From contig NZ_OUNR01000012.1 in NCBI RefSeq assembly GCF_900403705.1, positions 186,001 through 250,000 on the forward strand: 64,000 bases of DNA, written 5' to 3'. The translations under genes were made by a program, and so were the position numbers. Source of the DNA: Nitrospira lenta. GTDB taxonomy: Bacteria > Nitrospirota > Nitrospiria > Nitrospirales > Nitrospiraceae. The notes under the pieces are model-generated. The model was not told the DNA's origin. It did no database searches and was given only the letters and a program-made list of their open reading frames with translations. Positions 37,987-46,896 of this stretch are shown here, in pieces. Positions within the stretch are counted from its first letter, which is position 1. Every line of letters begins with the position of its first letter.

Positions 37987-39147
37987 ATGAAACGAACAGG
38001 GAATCTCAAGATGGCGCAGCTCGGACCGTCAGAAATCCGAGCCATGACCCAGGCCTGTGTACAGGCCAAGGGGGTCAATATGGCCCAAGGGGTCTGCGAC
38101 ACGGCCGTTCCTTTGCCGGTCTTGGCGGGCGCCAAGCGCGCCATGGACCAGGGGTTCAACACCTATACGCGATTCGACGGGTTGGCCGAACTACGGCAGG
38201 CACTGGCCAAGAAACTGGCTCGCTTCAATGGCATTCAGGCCGATCCTGAGCGCAACATCACGGTGAGCGCCGGGGCAACGGGATCGTTTCATTGTGCCTG
38301 CGCCGCTCTTCTGAACCCCGGTGATGAAGTCATTCTCTTCGAACCCTACTACCAGTACCATGCGACGGCGCTGCAATCGGTCGACACCGTTCCGGTGCCG
38401 GTGCGGATGCACCCGCCCGATTGGACCTTCTCGCTCGCCGAGGTGGAGCGAGCCGTCACAAACCGCACCAGAGCGATTGTGGTCAATAGCCCCGGCAATC
38501 CGTCGGGAAAAGTCTTTTCACGTACCGAGCTGGAAGGGATTGCCGCGATCGCCACGCGCTACGATCTGTTCGTATTCACCGATGAAATTTACGAATACAT
38601 GCTGTATGACGGCCGGCAACATGTCAGCCTCGCGACCTTGCCGGACATGGCCGAACGGACGATCACAATCGGAGGCTACTCCAAGACATTCAGCATTACC
38701 GGGTGGCGCATCGGCTACAGCGTCGCGGCGGAGCGATGGGCGCAGCTCATCGGGGCGATGAACGATCTGTTATATGTCTGCGCGCCGGCGCCGTTGCAAA
38801 TGGGTGTGGCGGCCGGCATTCACGAGCTGCCGGATTCCTTCTATCAGGAGATGGCCCGGGAGTATCAACGGAAACGGGATCGTTTTTGCGAGGCACTCTT
38901 GCGGGCAGGGCTCACGCCGTCTGTTCCTCAGGGCGCCTACTACGTGCTGGCGGATGCGACCCGGCTTCCGGGGAGCACCGGCAAGGCACGCGCGATGGCG
39001 CTGCTGGACATGGCCGGTGTGGCCGCTGTTCCAGGGGAAGCCTTCTTCTCAGGGCCTGAAGGCGCGCGGTTCGTGCGGTTCAGCTATGCGAAAACCGAAT
39101 CTGATTTCGATGAGGCGTGCCGGCGTTTAGCGACACTCCATCTATAA
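37987..39147 (+). CDS. PLP-dependent aminotransferase, class I/II
   Basis: 386 residues from the ATG at 37987 (GGGGAG eight bases upstream); an upstream in-frame ATG gives an atypical extension. Fold type I aminotransferase: NTYTRFDGLAELRQAL, VNSPGNPSGKVFS, FTDEIYEYMLYDG and the PLP-lysine motif GGYSKTFSITGWRIGY. The closest classes are aspartate, kynurenine or glutamine aminotransferases (subgroup I); specificity is not readable. It stands alone. Confidence 0.9.
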   Translation: MKRTGNLKMAQLGPSEIRAMTQACVQAKGVNMAQGVCDTAVPLPVLAGAKRAMDQGFNTYTRFDGLAELRQALAKKLARFNGIQADPERNITVSAGATGSFHCACAALLNPGDEVILFEPYYQYHATALQSVDTVPVPVRMHPPDWTFSLAEVERAVTNRTRAIVVNSPGNPSGKVFSRTELEGIAAIATRYDLFVFTDEIYEYMLYDGRQHVSLATLPDMAERTITIGGYSKTFSITGWRIGYSVAAERWAQLIGAMNDLLYVCAPAPLQMGVAAGIHELPDSFYQEMAREYQRKRDRFCEALLRAGLTPSVPQGAYYVLADATRLPGSTGKARAMALLDMAGVAAVPGEAFFSGPEGARFVRFSYAKTESDFDEACRRLATLHL

Positions 39148-39235
39148 GGTGGAGACGTTCTGATTGTATCGAAGCGCTTGTTCCTCGTGCCGCTGCATGG
39201 TAGATAGGGTAAAACATCAGGGAGTCTATCGGTAT

Positions 39236-39706
39236 ATGCGTCTGGTGCAATCTCGGGTCTGCGCGCTGATCGTGCCGCTGCTGCTGCTGGCGGCATGCGG
39301 TAGTCCACACTCCTCACGCCTGATGACGAGCTCGTCGCTTGCGGGATCGGTCACTGGGGATTCGAGTGATCGTCGTGTGCTTGCCGGCGAATGGGATTAT
39401 GAAGAGATGGCGGTGGTGCTACTCACGCTCGATGAGGCAGGGAACGGGACGTACGGGTGGAAGAAGGGGCAGTTTCGAACCGTCGCGCTCAATGGCTTGC
39501 ATTGGGAAGGAATCTGGCTACAGGAAGAGAATGATCGAGAAGGTCTCTTTGTCGTGGAATTAAGCCCGGATCTTTCCGAAGGCGACGGCCGCTGGTGGTA
39601 CACGCGCATCGGCGATGATCGAGCTCCGACGGCGAAGGGGGGGACGTTCCACCTCACGCGGAGGATTTCCAGTGTGGCTGCCAGTGATACGCCTCCCGCT
39701 CCTTAA
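39236..39706 (+). CDS. Hypothetical lipoprotein
   Basis: 156 residues from the ATG at 39236. The signal ends in LAAC. The mature domain is Trp-rich and beta-like: LAGEWDYEEMAVVLLTLDEAGN, where the last residues repeat a charged pattern, then LHWEGIWLQEENDREGLF and GRWWYTRIG, which suggests a small lipocalin-like barrel. Family not recognised. It overlaps the convergent dehydrogenase gene by four bases. Confidence 0.72.
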   Translation: MRLVQSRVCALIVPLLLLAACGSPHSSRLMTSSSLAGSVTGDSSDRRVLAGEWDYEEMAVVLLTLDEAGNGTYGWKKGQFRTVALNGLHWEGIWLQEENDREGLFVVELSPDLSEGDGRWWYTRIGDDRAPTAKGGTFHLTRRISSVAASDTPPAP

Positions 39707-40566
39707 TCTCTTGGGTTAATCGATTCAAATAGTGCCGAATAGTCCGCATCCCGTTGTCCCGTCTGGATCGCGTGCTCGAGAAGGGCGCGCACGCCTGTCA
39801 GCCCGGCTATATTCAGTCCATGGTGTCGCGCGTCATCGGCAAACAGGTTCACGTCTTTGAGTAAATGGCTGGTGGGAAAGTTCGGCTTGTCGTACTGGCG
39901 CGCCAGCAGGCGGGGAAGTTTTTTCTCGAAGGCCGGCGCAAACAGCGCGCTTGATTTGAGAATCGTCATGAATTGGTCGACGGAAATGCCGGCTCGTTGA
40001 ATGAGACCCAGACTCAGGGCGAAAGCGGACAGTTCTGCGGCAATCAAATGATTCAGCGCGAGCTTGAGGGCTGCGGCCTGTCCGATGGGCCCGATGAGGA
40101 ATGGTGCCGGCGTTAAGGACGAGAACACCGGCTCCCAGCGGCGGAGCTGGTCAGCTGTGCCTCCGCCCATAATGATCAATGTGCCGGCCTTGGCTTCGGC
40201 GAGGCTGCCGAGGACAGGCGCTTCAAAATAGTCTCCTCCGCCGGCGGACACCGAGCGTTGGAATGCCCGGCTTTCGTCCGGGCTGATGGTTCCCATTTGA
40301 ATTATAGTTCGACTGCGGAGATCCACCGGCGCGGCAGGCGGGAACAGCACAGCATGAATGGCGGCCGCATCAGTCAAGTAGAGCAGCGTACAGTCCGTGG
40401 ACGCCACTGCCTCAGCAGCGGTCGCCGCCACCGTGATGCCGTGTGCGCGGAGAGGATCGGTCTTGGAAGCCGTGCGGTTATAGACTGTGACGGCATGCCC
40501 TGAGTCGTGGAGCCGTTCTGCGACGGCTCGTCCCAGTAAGCCAATCCCTAAAATTGTGACACGCAT
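39703..40566 (-). CDS. NAD(P)-dependent beta-hydroxyacid dehydrogenase
   Basis: 287 residues. N-terminal Rossmann domain with ILGIGLLGRAVAERL and VYNRTASKTDPL. The substrate motif is APVLGSLAEAKAGTL, and the catalytic Lys region is AALKLALNHLIAAELSA. This is the 3-hydroxyisobutyrate/tartronate semialdehyde/glyoxylate reductase family. Substrate undetermined. It lies just downstream of the IMPase-family gene on the same strand. Confidence 0.88.
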   Translation of the reverse strand: MRVTILGIGLLGRAVAERLHDSGHAVTVYNRTASKTDPLRAHGITVAATAAEAVASTDCTLLYLTDAAAIHAVLFPPAAPVDLRSRTIIQMGTISPDESRAFQRSVSAGGGDYFEAPVLGSLAEAKAGTLIIMGGGTADQLRRWEPVFSSLTPAPFLIGPIGQAAALKLALNHLIAAELSAFALSLGLIQRAGISVDQFMTILKSSALFAPAFEKKLPRLLARQYDKPNFPTSHLLKDVNLFADDARHHGLNIAGLTGVRALLEHAIQTGQRDADYSALFESINPRD

Positions 40567-40587
40567 GAGGCCCTGGTCTTTCCTGCG

Positions 40588-41382
40588 TCAGTGGGCCGAT
40601 CTTGGGAGTTGCCGCACCTGCGTGATGAGGCGATCGGGAAATCCTTGCACGGTTGCGATGAATCCTTCAAAACGGGGGCGCGGTTGGTTGTAGTGGAGCG
40701 GCTGCCCCGCGCCGTCGTGCGCTGATCCGCCGGCTTCTTCGAGCAAGAGCATTCCCGCTGCCACATCCCACTCATTTTCCGGCTCGAAGGTGATGACCCC
40801 GTGAATCGTCCCACGGGCCGCCAGCGCCAGCGCCCAGGCAATGGAGCGCATCGGGCGGCTCACCATTTGCGACTCGATCGATCTGAAACGCCCGACATGG
40901 AGTTCCCACGGACTGAGCGCGATCGTCGGCAGTTGGTCGGTCTTCGATTCGTGGTGTGGCGCCGGTGCGCCATTCAGATGGAGGCCCTGGCCGCGGATCG
41001 CGGTATAGAGCTCGTTGGTCGATGGATTGAAGATCGCCGCCAGCACCGGCTGCGTACCTTCCAGCAACGCCACGGAGATGCAATATTCCGGTTCGTGCCG
41101 GATGAAGGCTTTCGTTCCGTCGATGGGATCGATGACCCAGACGCGGGGTTTGGTCAGCCGGACAGCGGTATCGGGGGTTTCTTCAGACAGCCATCCGTCA
41201 TGCGGAAAGTGTCCGAGCAACCGATCCATGAGGATGTCATTGACGGCATGGTCGGCCGAGGTGACCGGAGAATCGTCCGGTTTGGTGTAGATCTGAAAGC
41301 CGTCGGCGGCCAGCCGCAAGGCGGCGTCGCCGGCGTCGCGTATTGCCGTCGTGAGGACTCGATATTCCTGTTCCCAAGCCAT
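40588..41382 (-). CDS. Inositol monophosphatase/CysQ-family phosphatase
   Basis: 264 residues from the ATG at 41382. Metal-dependent phosphatase motifs: LSEETPDT, DPIDGTKAFI and ENEWDVAAGMLLLEEAGG. The 3'(2'),5'-bisphosphate nucleotidase CysQ is the best guess from the KPDDSPVTSADHAVND start, which would recycle PAP from sulfate assimilation. IMPase or histidinol phosphatase activity is possible. It is divergent from corA and 21 bp upstream of the dehydrogenase. Confidence 0.88.
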   Translation of the reverse strand: MAWEQEYRVLTTAIRDAGDAALRLAADGFQIYTKPDDSPVTSADHAVNDILMDRLLGHFPHDGWLSEETPDTAVRLTKPRVWVIDPIDGTKAFIRHEPEYCISVALLEGTQPVLAAIFNPSTNELYTAIRGQGLHLNGAPAPHHESKTDQLPTIALSPWELHVGRFRSIESQMVSRPMRSIAWALALAARGTIHGVITFEPENEWDVAAGMLLLEEAGGSAHDGAGQPLHYNQPRPRFEGFIATVQGFPDRLITQVRQLPRSAH

Positions 41383-41473
41383 GGTGCAGAGTAGCAAGGT
41401 CGCGCGGCGATTGGAAGCCGGTTCGTTCGATCCCTTGACCTCCCGAGAGAATCTGCGTACAAGCTGAGTACCT

Positions 41474-42529
41474 ATGAAACTTGTCCAAAAGCGCTCAAGA
41501 AAAACCGGATTGCCGCCGGGGACGCTGGTCCACATCGGTGAGAAAAAAGCCGACACCGTGACCATGACGGTGTTCGATTATGCCGGCGCGCGTTGCGATG
41601 AGCGGACGGTGACCAATCCGGAAGAGTTGCGGCCGCCCGTCGATGAGTCTGTTATTTGGGTGGATATCGGAGGGGTGCACAAGCTCGACCTGCTCGAAGC
41701 CATCGGCGCGCAATTCTCACTCCATCCTCTGTTGCTTGAGGATATTGCCAATACCGATCAACGCCCGAAGCTCGATGACTATGAGTCCTACCTGTTTCTG
41801 GTCATGAAGGTATTGTCTGTCACGGAGACGCACGACCTGCTGGTCGAGCAGGTCAGTTTCGTCCTCGGGCGGAACTTCGTCCTCTCGTTTCAGGAGAATG
41901 GCACCGATGTCTTTAAGCCGGTGCGAGACCGGTTGCGCGGCGGCAAGGGCCGTCTTCGGCAGAACGGCGCCGACTATCTGATGTATGCCTTGGTGGATGC
42001 CATCGTGGATCAGTATTTTCTGGTCCTCGAATCGCTGGGCGAGAAAATTGAATTACTACAAGAAAAAGTGGTGGCGGATCCGAAGCCGGACACGCTGAGA
42101 GAGGTGTATGCCCTCAAACGGCAGCTGCTCTTTCTTCGCCGGGCCGTGTGGCCGCTTCGGGAAGCGACGAATGCTTTTTCCCGTTCCGATTGCCCCTTTC
42201 TGCATGAACCGACCAAAGTCTTCTTCAGGGATGTGTACGATCATGTCGTGCAGATCGTCGATACTATCGAGACGCTCCGTGAAATGGTGTCGGCCAGCCT
42301 CGATATTTATTTATCCAGCGTCAGTTACCGCCTCAATGCGGTCATGCGCGTCTTGACGGTCATCACGACGATTTTCATGCCGCTGAGCTTTATCGCGAGC
42401 ATTTACGGCATGAACTTCGAACACATGCCGGAGCTGCAGTCAGAGTGGGGGTATCCGGCCGTGTTGGGAGTGATGGGATTGATTGCCGCGGGGATGTTGA
42501 TGGCGTTCCGGCAACGGCGCTGGCTCTAG
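41474..42529 (+). CDS. corA: Magnesium/cobalt transporter CorA
   Basis: 351 residues. A large N-terminal cytoplasmic domain is followed by two C-terminal membrane helices with the YGMNFEHMPE loop, the GMN selectivity signature of CorA. The inner helix runs from about VITTIFMPLSFIASI. Homopentameric Mg2+ channel, which can also pass Co2+. No Mg-responsive leader is seen upstream; the gap to the IMPase gene is only about 90 bp. Confidence 0.95.
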   Translation: MKLVQKRSRKTGLPPGTLVHIGEKKADTVTMTVFDYAGARCDERTVTNPEELRPPVDESVIWVDIGGVHKLDLLEAIGAQFSLHPLLLEDIANTDQRPKLDDYESYLFLVMKVLSVTETHDLLVEQVSFVLGRNFVLSFQENGTDVFKPVRDRLRGGKGRLRQNGADYLMYALVDAIVDQYFLVLESLGEKIELLQEKVVADPKPDTLREVYALKRQLLFLRRAVWPLREATNAFSRSDCPFLHEPTKVFFRDVYDHVVQIVDTIETLREMVSASLDIYLSSVSYRLNAVMRVLTVITTIFMPLSFIASIYGMNFEHMPELQSEWGYPAVLGVMGLIAAGMLMAFRQRRWL

Positions 42530-42544
42530 CGCCGCGCCGCCGGC

Positions 42545-42901
42545 CTATTCCTGGATTTCGATCCGATCCACAAAATAGTCGGTTTCTCCGAAGCAGGTCG
42601 TGGGGAGGTAGCGGTATTCTTTGTAGTGGAGGACCACGCGCTTGCCCAGCACTTTTTCAAGTTCGGCGGCCACCTGTCCATCCTGGACGGTGAAGCTCCA
42701 GAGTACCGGCGCGACACCCGGCACGGTGGTCATGGCCAGCTCACCCTCATAGGTCTTGCAGACCCATCCCTTTTGAGAGAATTTCTGAATGTAGCCCGCG
42801 CGACTTCCGTCGGAGTAACTCAGATTGAAGGCGATGAGGAGATAGGCCGCACCGAGAAAGAGAAGTAGGGTCAACAGGAATCTGGGGCGCAAGAACTTCA
42901 T
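42545..42901 (-). CDS. Hypothetical single-pass membrane protein
   Basis: 118 residues with one N-terminal membrane segment (LLTLLLFLGAAYLLIAF). A small domain follows with SQKGWVCKTYEGELAM and YLPTTCFGETDYFVDRIEI. The two Cys could form a disulfide outside the cytoplasm. Similar proteins occur widely as conserved hypotheticals. It is 16 bases upstream of leuD on the same strand, reading away from it. Confidence 0.78.
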   Translation of the reverse strand: MKFLRPRFLLTLLLFLGAAYLLIAFNLSYSDGSRAGYIQKFSQKGWVCKTYEGELAMTTVPGVAPVLWSFTVQDGQVAAELEKVLGKRVVLHYKEYRYLPTTCFGETDYFVDRIEIQE

Positions 42902-42917
42902 GAGACAGATCCTCGAT

Positions 42918-43541
42918 TCATGATGAAATATCGGTGAACAGCCATGGCGCCTCGGTTTTCCGTTTCTGTTCGTAGGCGGAAATGGCGGACTCGTGTTGCA
43001 GCGTCAGGCCGATGGAATCGAGTCCGCGATACAGGCAGTCTTTGCGGAACGGGTCGATCGCGAAGGTGCAGGTCTTGCCGCCTGGCGTCGTGACGGTTTG
43101 CTTGCCGAGATCCACCGTTAGCTGGTAGCCCGGCGTCGCCAGCACGTCGTGCATCATCGCCAGGACTTCGTCGGCGGTGAGGACGACGGGCAGGATGCCG
43201 TTCTGAAAACAATTATTGTAGAAGATGTCCGCGAAGCTCGGTGCGATCACGCAGCGAAATCCCTGATCGAGCAGGGCCCAGGGGGCATGTTCTCGGGAAG
43301 AGCCGCAACCGAAGTTATCGCGGGTCAAGAGAATCGTGGCGCTTTGGTAGCGGGCTTGATTCAGGAAGAACTGCGGATCCGGCGACCCATCTTTCTGTTT
43401 CTTCCAGTCGAAGAACAATCCCTCGCGCAGTCCCGTGCGCTTGATCGTCTTCAAGTACTGCTTTGGAATAATCTGGTCCGTATCGACGTTGACCCGGTCC
43501 AAGGGGGCGACTAAGCCGGTGAGCATGGTAAAGGCTTGCAT
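42918..43541 (-). CDS. leuD: 3-isopropylmalate dehydratase small subunit
   Basis: 207 residues from the ATG at 43541, with GAGG five bases upstream. LeuD swivel-domain motifs: [18 protein letters not shown] and [15 protein letters not shown]. With LeuC it isomerises 2- to 3-isopropylmalate in leucine synthesis. It begins eight bases after the leuC stop. Confidence 0.97.
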   Translation of the reverse strand: MQAFTMLTGLVAPLDRVNVDTDQIIPKQYLKTIKRTGLREGLFFDWKKQKDGSPDPQFFLNQARYQSATILLTRDNFGCGSSREHAPWALLDQGFRCVIAPSFADIFYNNCFQNGILPVVLTADEVLAMMHDVLATPGYQLTVDLGKQTVTTPGGKTCTFAIDPFRKDCLYRGLDSIGLTLQHESAISAYEQKRKTEAPWLFTDISS

Positions 43542-43549
43542 GGCGTCCT

Positions 43550-44953
43550 CTAACTCCAATGACGAATATCGATAAAGTGTCCCTCGACGGCGGCTGCAAC
43601 GGCCATGGCGGGAGAGACCAGATGTGTGCGTCCGCCCGCTCCCTGCCGCCCTTCGAAATTTCGATTGCTGGTCGAGGCGCACCGTTCGCCCGGTTTCAGC
43701 ACATCGGCGTTCATCGCCAGGCACATGCTGCAGCCGGCCTCCCGCCACTCAAATCCGGCTTCGCGGAAGATTGTATCGAGGCCTTCCTGTTCGGCCTGCT
43801 GTTTGACGAGACCGGAGCCAGGGACCACCATCGCATGCACGGTCTTGGCGACGTGTTTGCCTTTGGCCAGCGACGCGGCAAGACGCAAGTCTTCAATGCG
43901 TGAATTCGTGCAGGACCCGATAAAGACCGTGTCGATCTTGATGTCCGCAATCGGCATGTTGGCGGCGAGTCCCATGTATTCCAGCGCGCGCTCGGTGGCC
44001 TTGCGGGTATTGTCGTCGGTCATCGTGGCCGGGTCCGGAACCCGCTGGTCTACCCCGAGCACCATACCGGGGCTGGTTCCCCAGCTGACTTGCGGGGCGA
44101 TATCCTCGGCGCGCATGACCAGCGTGGCGTCGTACTTGGCATCCGAATCCGTCTTCAATTGCTCCCAGGCCTGCACGGCCTGCTCGAACAGCGCGCCTTT
44201 CGGGGCCAAGGGCCGCCCCTTGATATAGGCAACGGTCTTTTCATCGGGCGCGACCATGCCGGCGCGGGCTCCGCCTTCGATCGACATGTTGCACAGGGTC
44301 ATGCGGCCTTCCATGCTTAAGGCGCGAATGGCCGACCCCGTATATTCGATGACATATCCGGTCCCGCCGGCCGTGCCGATCTTGCCGATGATGGCGAGAA
44401 TGATGTCTTTGGCGGAGCAGCGATCCGACAGAACGCCGTCGACGCGGATCTCCATCGTCTTGGGCCGCTTCTGGACCAGGCATTGCGTCGCCAGTACGTG
44501 CTCGACTTCGCTGGTGCCGATGCCGAAGGCCAGTGCGCCGAACGCGCCGTGAGTGGAGGTGTGTGAGTCGCCGCAGACGATCGTCGTGCCGGGGAGCGTA
44601 AATCCTTGTTCCGGGCCGATGACGTGGACGACGCCCTGGCGGATGTCGTTCATGCCGAACAGCGTAATACTGAAGTCCCGGCAATTGTCTTCCAGTGTCT
44701 GAATTTGTTTGGCGCTGATGGCGTCGGCAATCCCGAGACGGCGGTCCGTCGTCGGAACATTGTGGTCCGGGACCGCGAGCGTCGCGGCGGGGCGACGCGG
44801 CCGGCGCCCCGCCAGTTTCAGTCCTTCGAAGGCCTGCGGCGAGGTGACTTCATGGACCAGCTGTCGGTCGATATACAACAGTGTCGTTCCGTCCGGTTCT
44901 TCCCGTACGAGATGCGTATCCCAAATCTTGTCGAATAATGTCTTGCCTGCCAT
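43550..44953 (-). CDS. leuC: 3-isopropylmalate dehydratase large subunit
   Basis: 467 residues from the ATG at 44953, after GAGGAG. Aconitase-fold protein with a [4Fe-4S] cluster: the ligand region [16 protein letters not shown] and the CSMCLAMN motif supply the three Cys. The active-site stretch [15 protein letters not shown] is present. First gene of the leuCD pair. No leucine leader peptide was recognised upstream. Confidence 0.97.
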   Translation of the reverse strand: MAGKTLFDKIWDTHLVREEPDGTTLLYIDRQLVHEVTSPQAFEGLKLAGRRPRRPAATLAVPDHNVPTTDRRLGIADAISAKQIQTLEDNCRDFSITLFGMNDIRQGVVHVIGPEQGFTLPGTTIVCGDSHTSTHGAFGALAFGIGTSEVEHVLATQCLVQKRPKTMEIRVDGVLSDRCSAKDIILAIIGKIGTAGGTGYVIEYTGSAIRALSMEGRMTLCNMSIEGGARAGMVAPDEKTVAYIKGRPLAPKGALFEQAVQAWEQLKTDSDAKYDATLVMRAEDIAPQVSWGTSPGMVLGVDQRVPDPATMTDDNTRKATERALEYMGLAANMPIADIKIDTVFIGSCTNSRIEDLRLAASLAKGKHVAKTVHAMVVPGSGLVKQQAEQEGLDTIFREAGFEWREAGCSMCLAMNADVLKPGERCASTSNRNFEGRQGAGGRTHLVSPAMAVAAAVEGHFIDIRHWS

Positions 44954-45095
44954 GACGTGCTCCTCACGAACCGGTGCCGGTGGAGTGGAAAGGAGCGTCA
45001 TTATACATAGGGATCCGGCGGCATGCCAGGGAGGGGCGCACGATATCGCCATAGGCGGAGACTTCAGAATTTTTCCGGACTGCCGATAGGGAATT

Positions 45096-45311
45096 ATGAT
45101 GGATGACCACATACTCAACCCCGATCATATCTCTATCCCCCGTTGGACGATTGCTCGGGATACCCGCTCGTTAGGCTGTGTCTTTTGCCACTCCATTATC
45201 GTGCGGGTGACCACCGACACCCGGCAGGTCGCGTTTTGTAGCTGTCGGCTCGTCGAATACCGTCTCCTCCCAAAACCGACCCCCCGCAAGGCCAATTCCG
45301 CCAAGCCCTGA
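45096..45311 (+). CDS. Small Cys-containing hypothetical protein
   Basis: 71 residues, starting ATGATG with an AGGGAA stretch upstream. Four Cys in GCVFCHS and AFCSCRLVE form two CxxC/CxC-like pairs, suggesting a small metal-binding knuckle. The C-terminus is basic. It is divergent from leuC. Not recognised. Confidence 0.5.
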   Translation: MMDDHILNPDHISIPRWTIARDTRSLGCVFCHSIIVRVTTDTRQVAFCSCRLVEYRLLPKPTPRKANSAKP

Positions 45312-45356
45312 TCTCCTTCGCTTGTCTTGCCCGTTCAGACATGATAGCAGCAGGGT

Positions 45357-45827
45357 ATGTCGATAGATGATGTCTCCCACCGCTTTCTAGTCACCTGGTC
45401 ACAGCTTCTCCTGGATAGCTTTCATCGCTGGACGGGGCGAGATTTGCTGAGCCGAACCGGCTCACCGGACGCGCAGGCGGACACGCTGTTTTCTGCGCCC
45501 TTCGTGGTGGTGTCGCACGGTACGGAGGTCGATCCTCTCTTGAATTACGGCAATCAGCAGGCGCTCGACCTGTGGGAGCTGTCGTGGTCCCAATTGACGA
45601 GCACGCCCTCTCGCCTCACCGCAGAGCCCATGAACCGGGATGAGCGCGCCCGCATGTTGGCAGTGGCTGAGCGGCAGGGATTTTATTCCGGTTATCGGGG
45701 AATCAGAATCTCTTCTACGGGTAAGCGGTTTCTGGTCGAAGATGCCACGGTGTGGAACGTCGTCGATGGCCAGGGTGTTCGAGTGGGCCAGGCCGCGGCA
45801 TTCGCTCGTTGGACGGCGGTGGAGTAG
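45357..45827 (+). CDS. MEKHLA domain protein
   Basis: 156 residues. PAS-like MEKHLA domain with LLNYGNQQALDLWELSWSQL, the MNRDERARML stretch and GYRGIRISSTGKRFLVEDAT. In plants the domain sits on HD-ZIP III factors; in bacteria it stands alone and is thought to sense a small ligand or light. No output domain. Confidence 0.85.
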   Translation: MSIDDVSHRFLVTWSQLLLDSFHRWTGRDLLSRTGSPDAQADTLFSAPFVVVSHGTEVDPLLNYGNQQALDLWELSWSQLTSTPSRLTAEPMNRDERARMLAVAERQGFYSGYRGIRISSTGKRFLVEDATVWNVVDGQGVRVGQAAAFARWTAVE

Positions 45828-45908
45828 CGTCGCTCAGTCAGATCGAGTCTCGGGAGGCGCGTCTGCGAGTGCGCGGCGTGCAGGGTGTGGAAGGGGCGGA
45901 ACGAGCGG

Positions 45909-46523
45909 CTAGGTCCAGAGTTCTATAGGGCCGTGGTTGGCCAGCCCCCGGAGTAAGTCCTGTTTGGAGATAATGCCGACCGGCTGGCGATTGGCATCTA
46001 GGATCGGCAAAGCTCCGACTCGTTCATCCATCATGACCCGGGCGATTTCTCGAATGTCGGTCGTGGGTGTGGCGGAAAGCACGCGAGGGCTCATGATCTC
46101 TGCCAAGGGCCGATGGGCTGCGGTGCTCTGAATACCGGCAATGACGAGATCGGGAGCGTGGCGGATCAGATCCCGATCCGAGACCATTCCCACCAGCGTG
46201 CCATGGACAGAGGAAATCGGCAGATGACGGAATGATCGGCGCGTCATTAAGGTCCAGGCTTCGACAAGCGTCGCGTCGGAGGGCAAGGTGATGACCGGGG
46301 TGGTCATCAAATCTCTGGCTAGGATAGCCGGCTTCGGAAGCCGCGTTTGCTTCGTCTGTTCTTGATAGGCCTGGTGCGCCGCCAACTTCGTTCGATCCCC
46401 GGCCGGATTGCGGTGATCCTTGCCAGCTTGGCTATCGACGGCGTCGATCAGCGGTGTTCCGGGCGTCACGGGTCTGACTGGGTAGGTGTCGGTAACTCCG
46501 GTGATGGGTTGGACCACTGCCAT
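45909..46523 (-). CDS. Tandem CBS domain protein
   Basis: 204 residues. The N-terminal 65 residues are low in structure. Two CBS domains follow: ARDLMTTPVITLPSDATLVE to GMVSDRDLIRH, and AEIMSPRVLSATPTTDIREI to GIISKQDLLRGL. CBS pairs bind adenosyl ligands and report energy state; no catalytic partner is fused. The start overlaps the 3' part of the DUF1653 frame. Confidence 0.9.
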   Translation of the reverse strand: MAVVQPITGVTDTYPVRPVTPGTPLIDAVDSQAGKDHRNPAGDRTKLAAHQAYQEQTKQTRLPKPAILARDLMTTPVITLPSDATLVEAWTLMTRRSFRHLPISSVHGTLVGMVSDRDLIRHAPDLVIAGIQSTAAHRPLAEIMSPRVLSATPTTDIREIARVMMDERVGALPILDANRQPVGIISKQDLLRGLANHGPIELWT

Positions 46524-46857
46524 GGAAGTCTCTCCTCGCTCGTGGTATCGGCGGACTGCGGGAAATACTTAAGCTGCGAACGCTGAGTAGTTGAGGACCG
46601 TGAGGATAAGGGCGGAACGGGGGGGGGTACGTTTTGGGTGGAATGGGGCCTTCCGCCACGAATTGGAACCGGGGTTGCGGTTGCCCCTCGACCGTCACGG
46701 TGTCAAGAAACATGGCAAGCGGTCTCACCCAGAGCCCTTTCTCTCCGTAGAGCGCGTGGTAGACAACGACCTCCTCTTCCGTTTCGGAGTGCTTTGCCAC
46801 ACCGACGACTTCGTAGTCGTTTCCCTTGTAGTGTCGATAGCGGCCCGGCTGGATCAT
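46432..46857 (-). CDS. DUF1653 protein, likely frameshifted at a homopolymer
   Basis: The ATG at 46857 has AAAGGA upstream. The first 67 residues are a complete DUF1653 domain: GRYRHYKGNDYEVVGVAKHS, VVVYHALYGEKGLWVRP and the closing RFQFV. The frame then runs on for about 75 non-conserved residues, overlapping the CBS gene by 92 bases. The overrun begins at a run of nine C (minus strand, 46627-46619). Losing one C would end the protein at a TAA at 46571-46569, before the CBS start. That points to a sequence error, or slippage-controlled length. Confidence 0.75.
   Translation of the reverse strand: MIQPGRYRHYKGNDYEVVGVAKHSETEEEVVVYHALYGEKGLWVRPLAMFLDTVTVEGQPQPRFQFVAEGPIPPKTYPPPFRPYPHGPQLLSVRSLSISRSPPIPRARRDFHGSGPTHHRSYRHLPSQTRDARNTADRRRR
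46619..46627. repeat. Nine-base G/C homopolymer within the DUF1653 frame
   Basis: Nine G on the plus strand. The run sits just after the conserved domain, and its exact length decides whether the protein ends before or inside the CBS gene. Confidence 0.8.
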
Positions 46858-46896
46858 GGTGTATCCTTTCTTGCCACGACTATAAATGGAAGGCGT

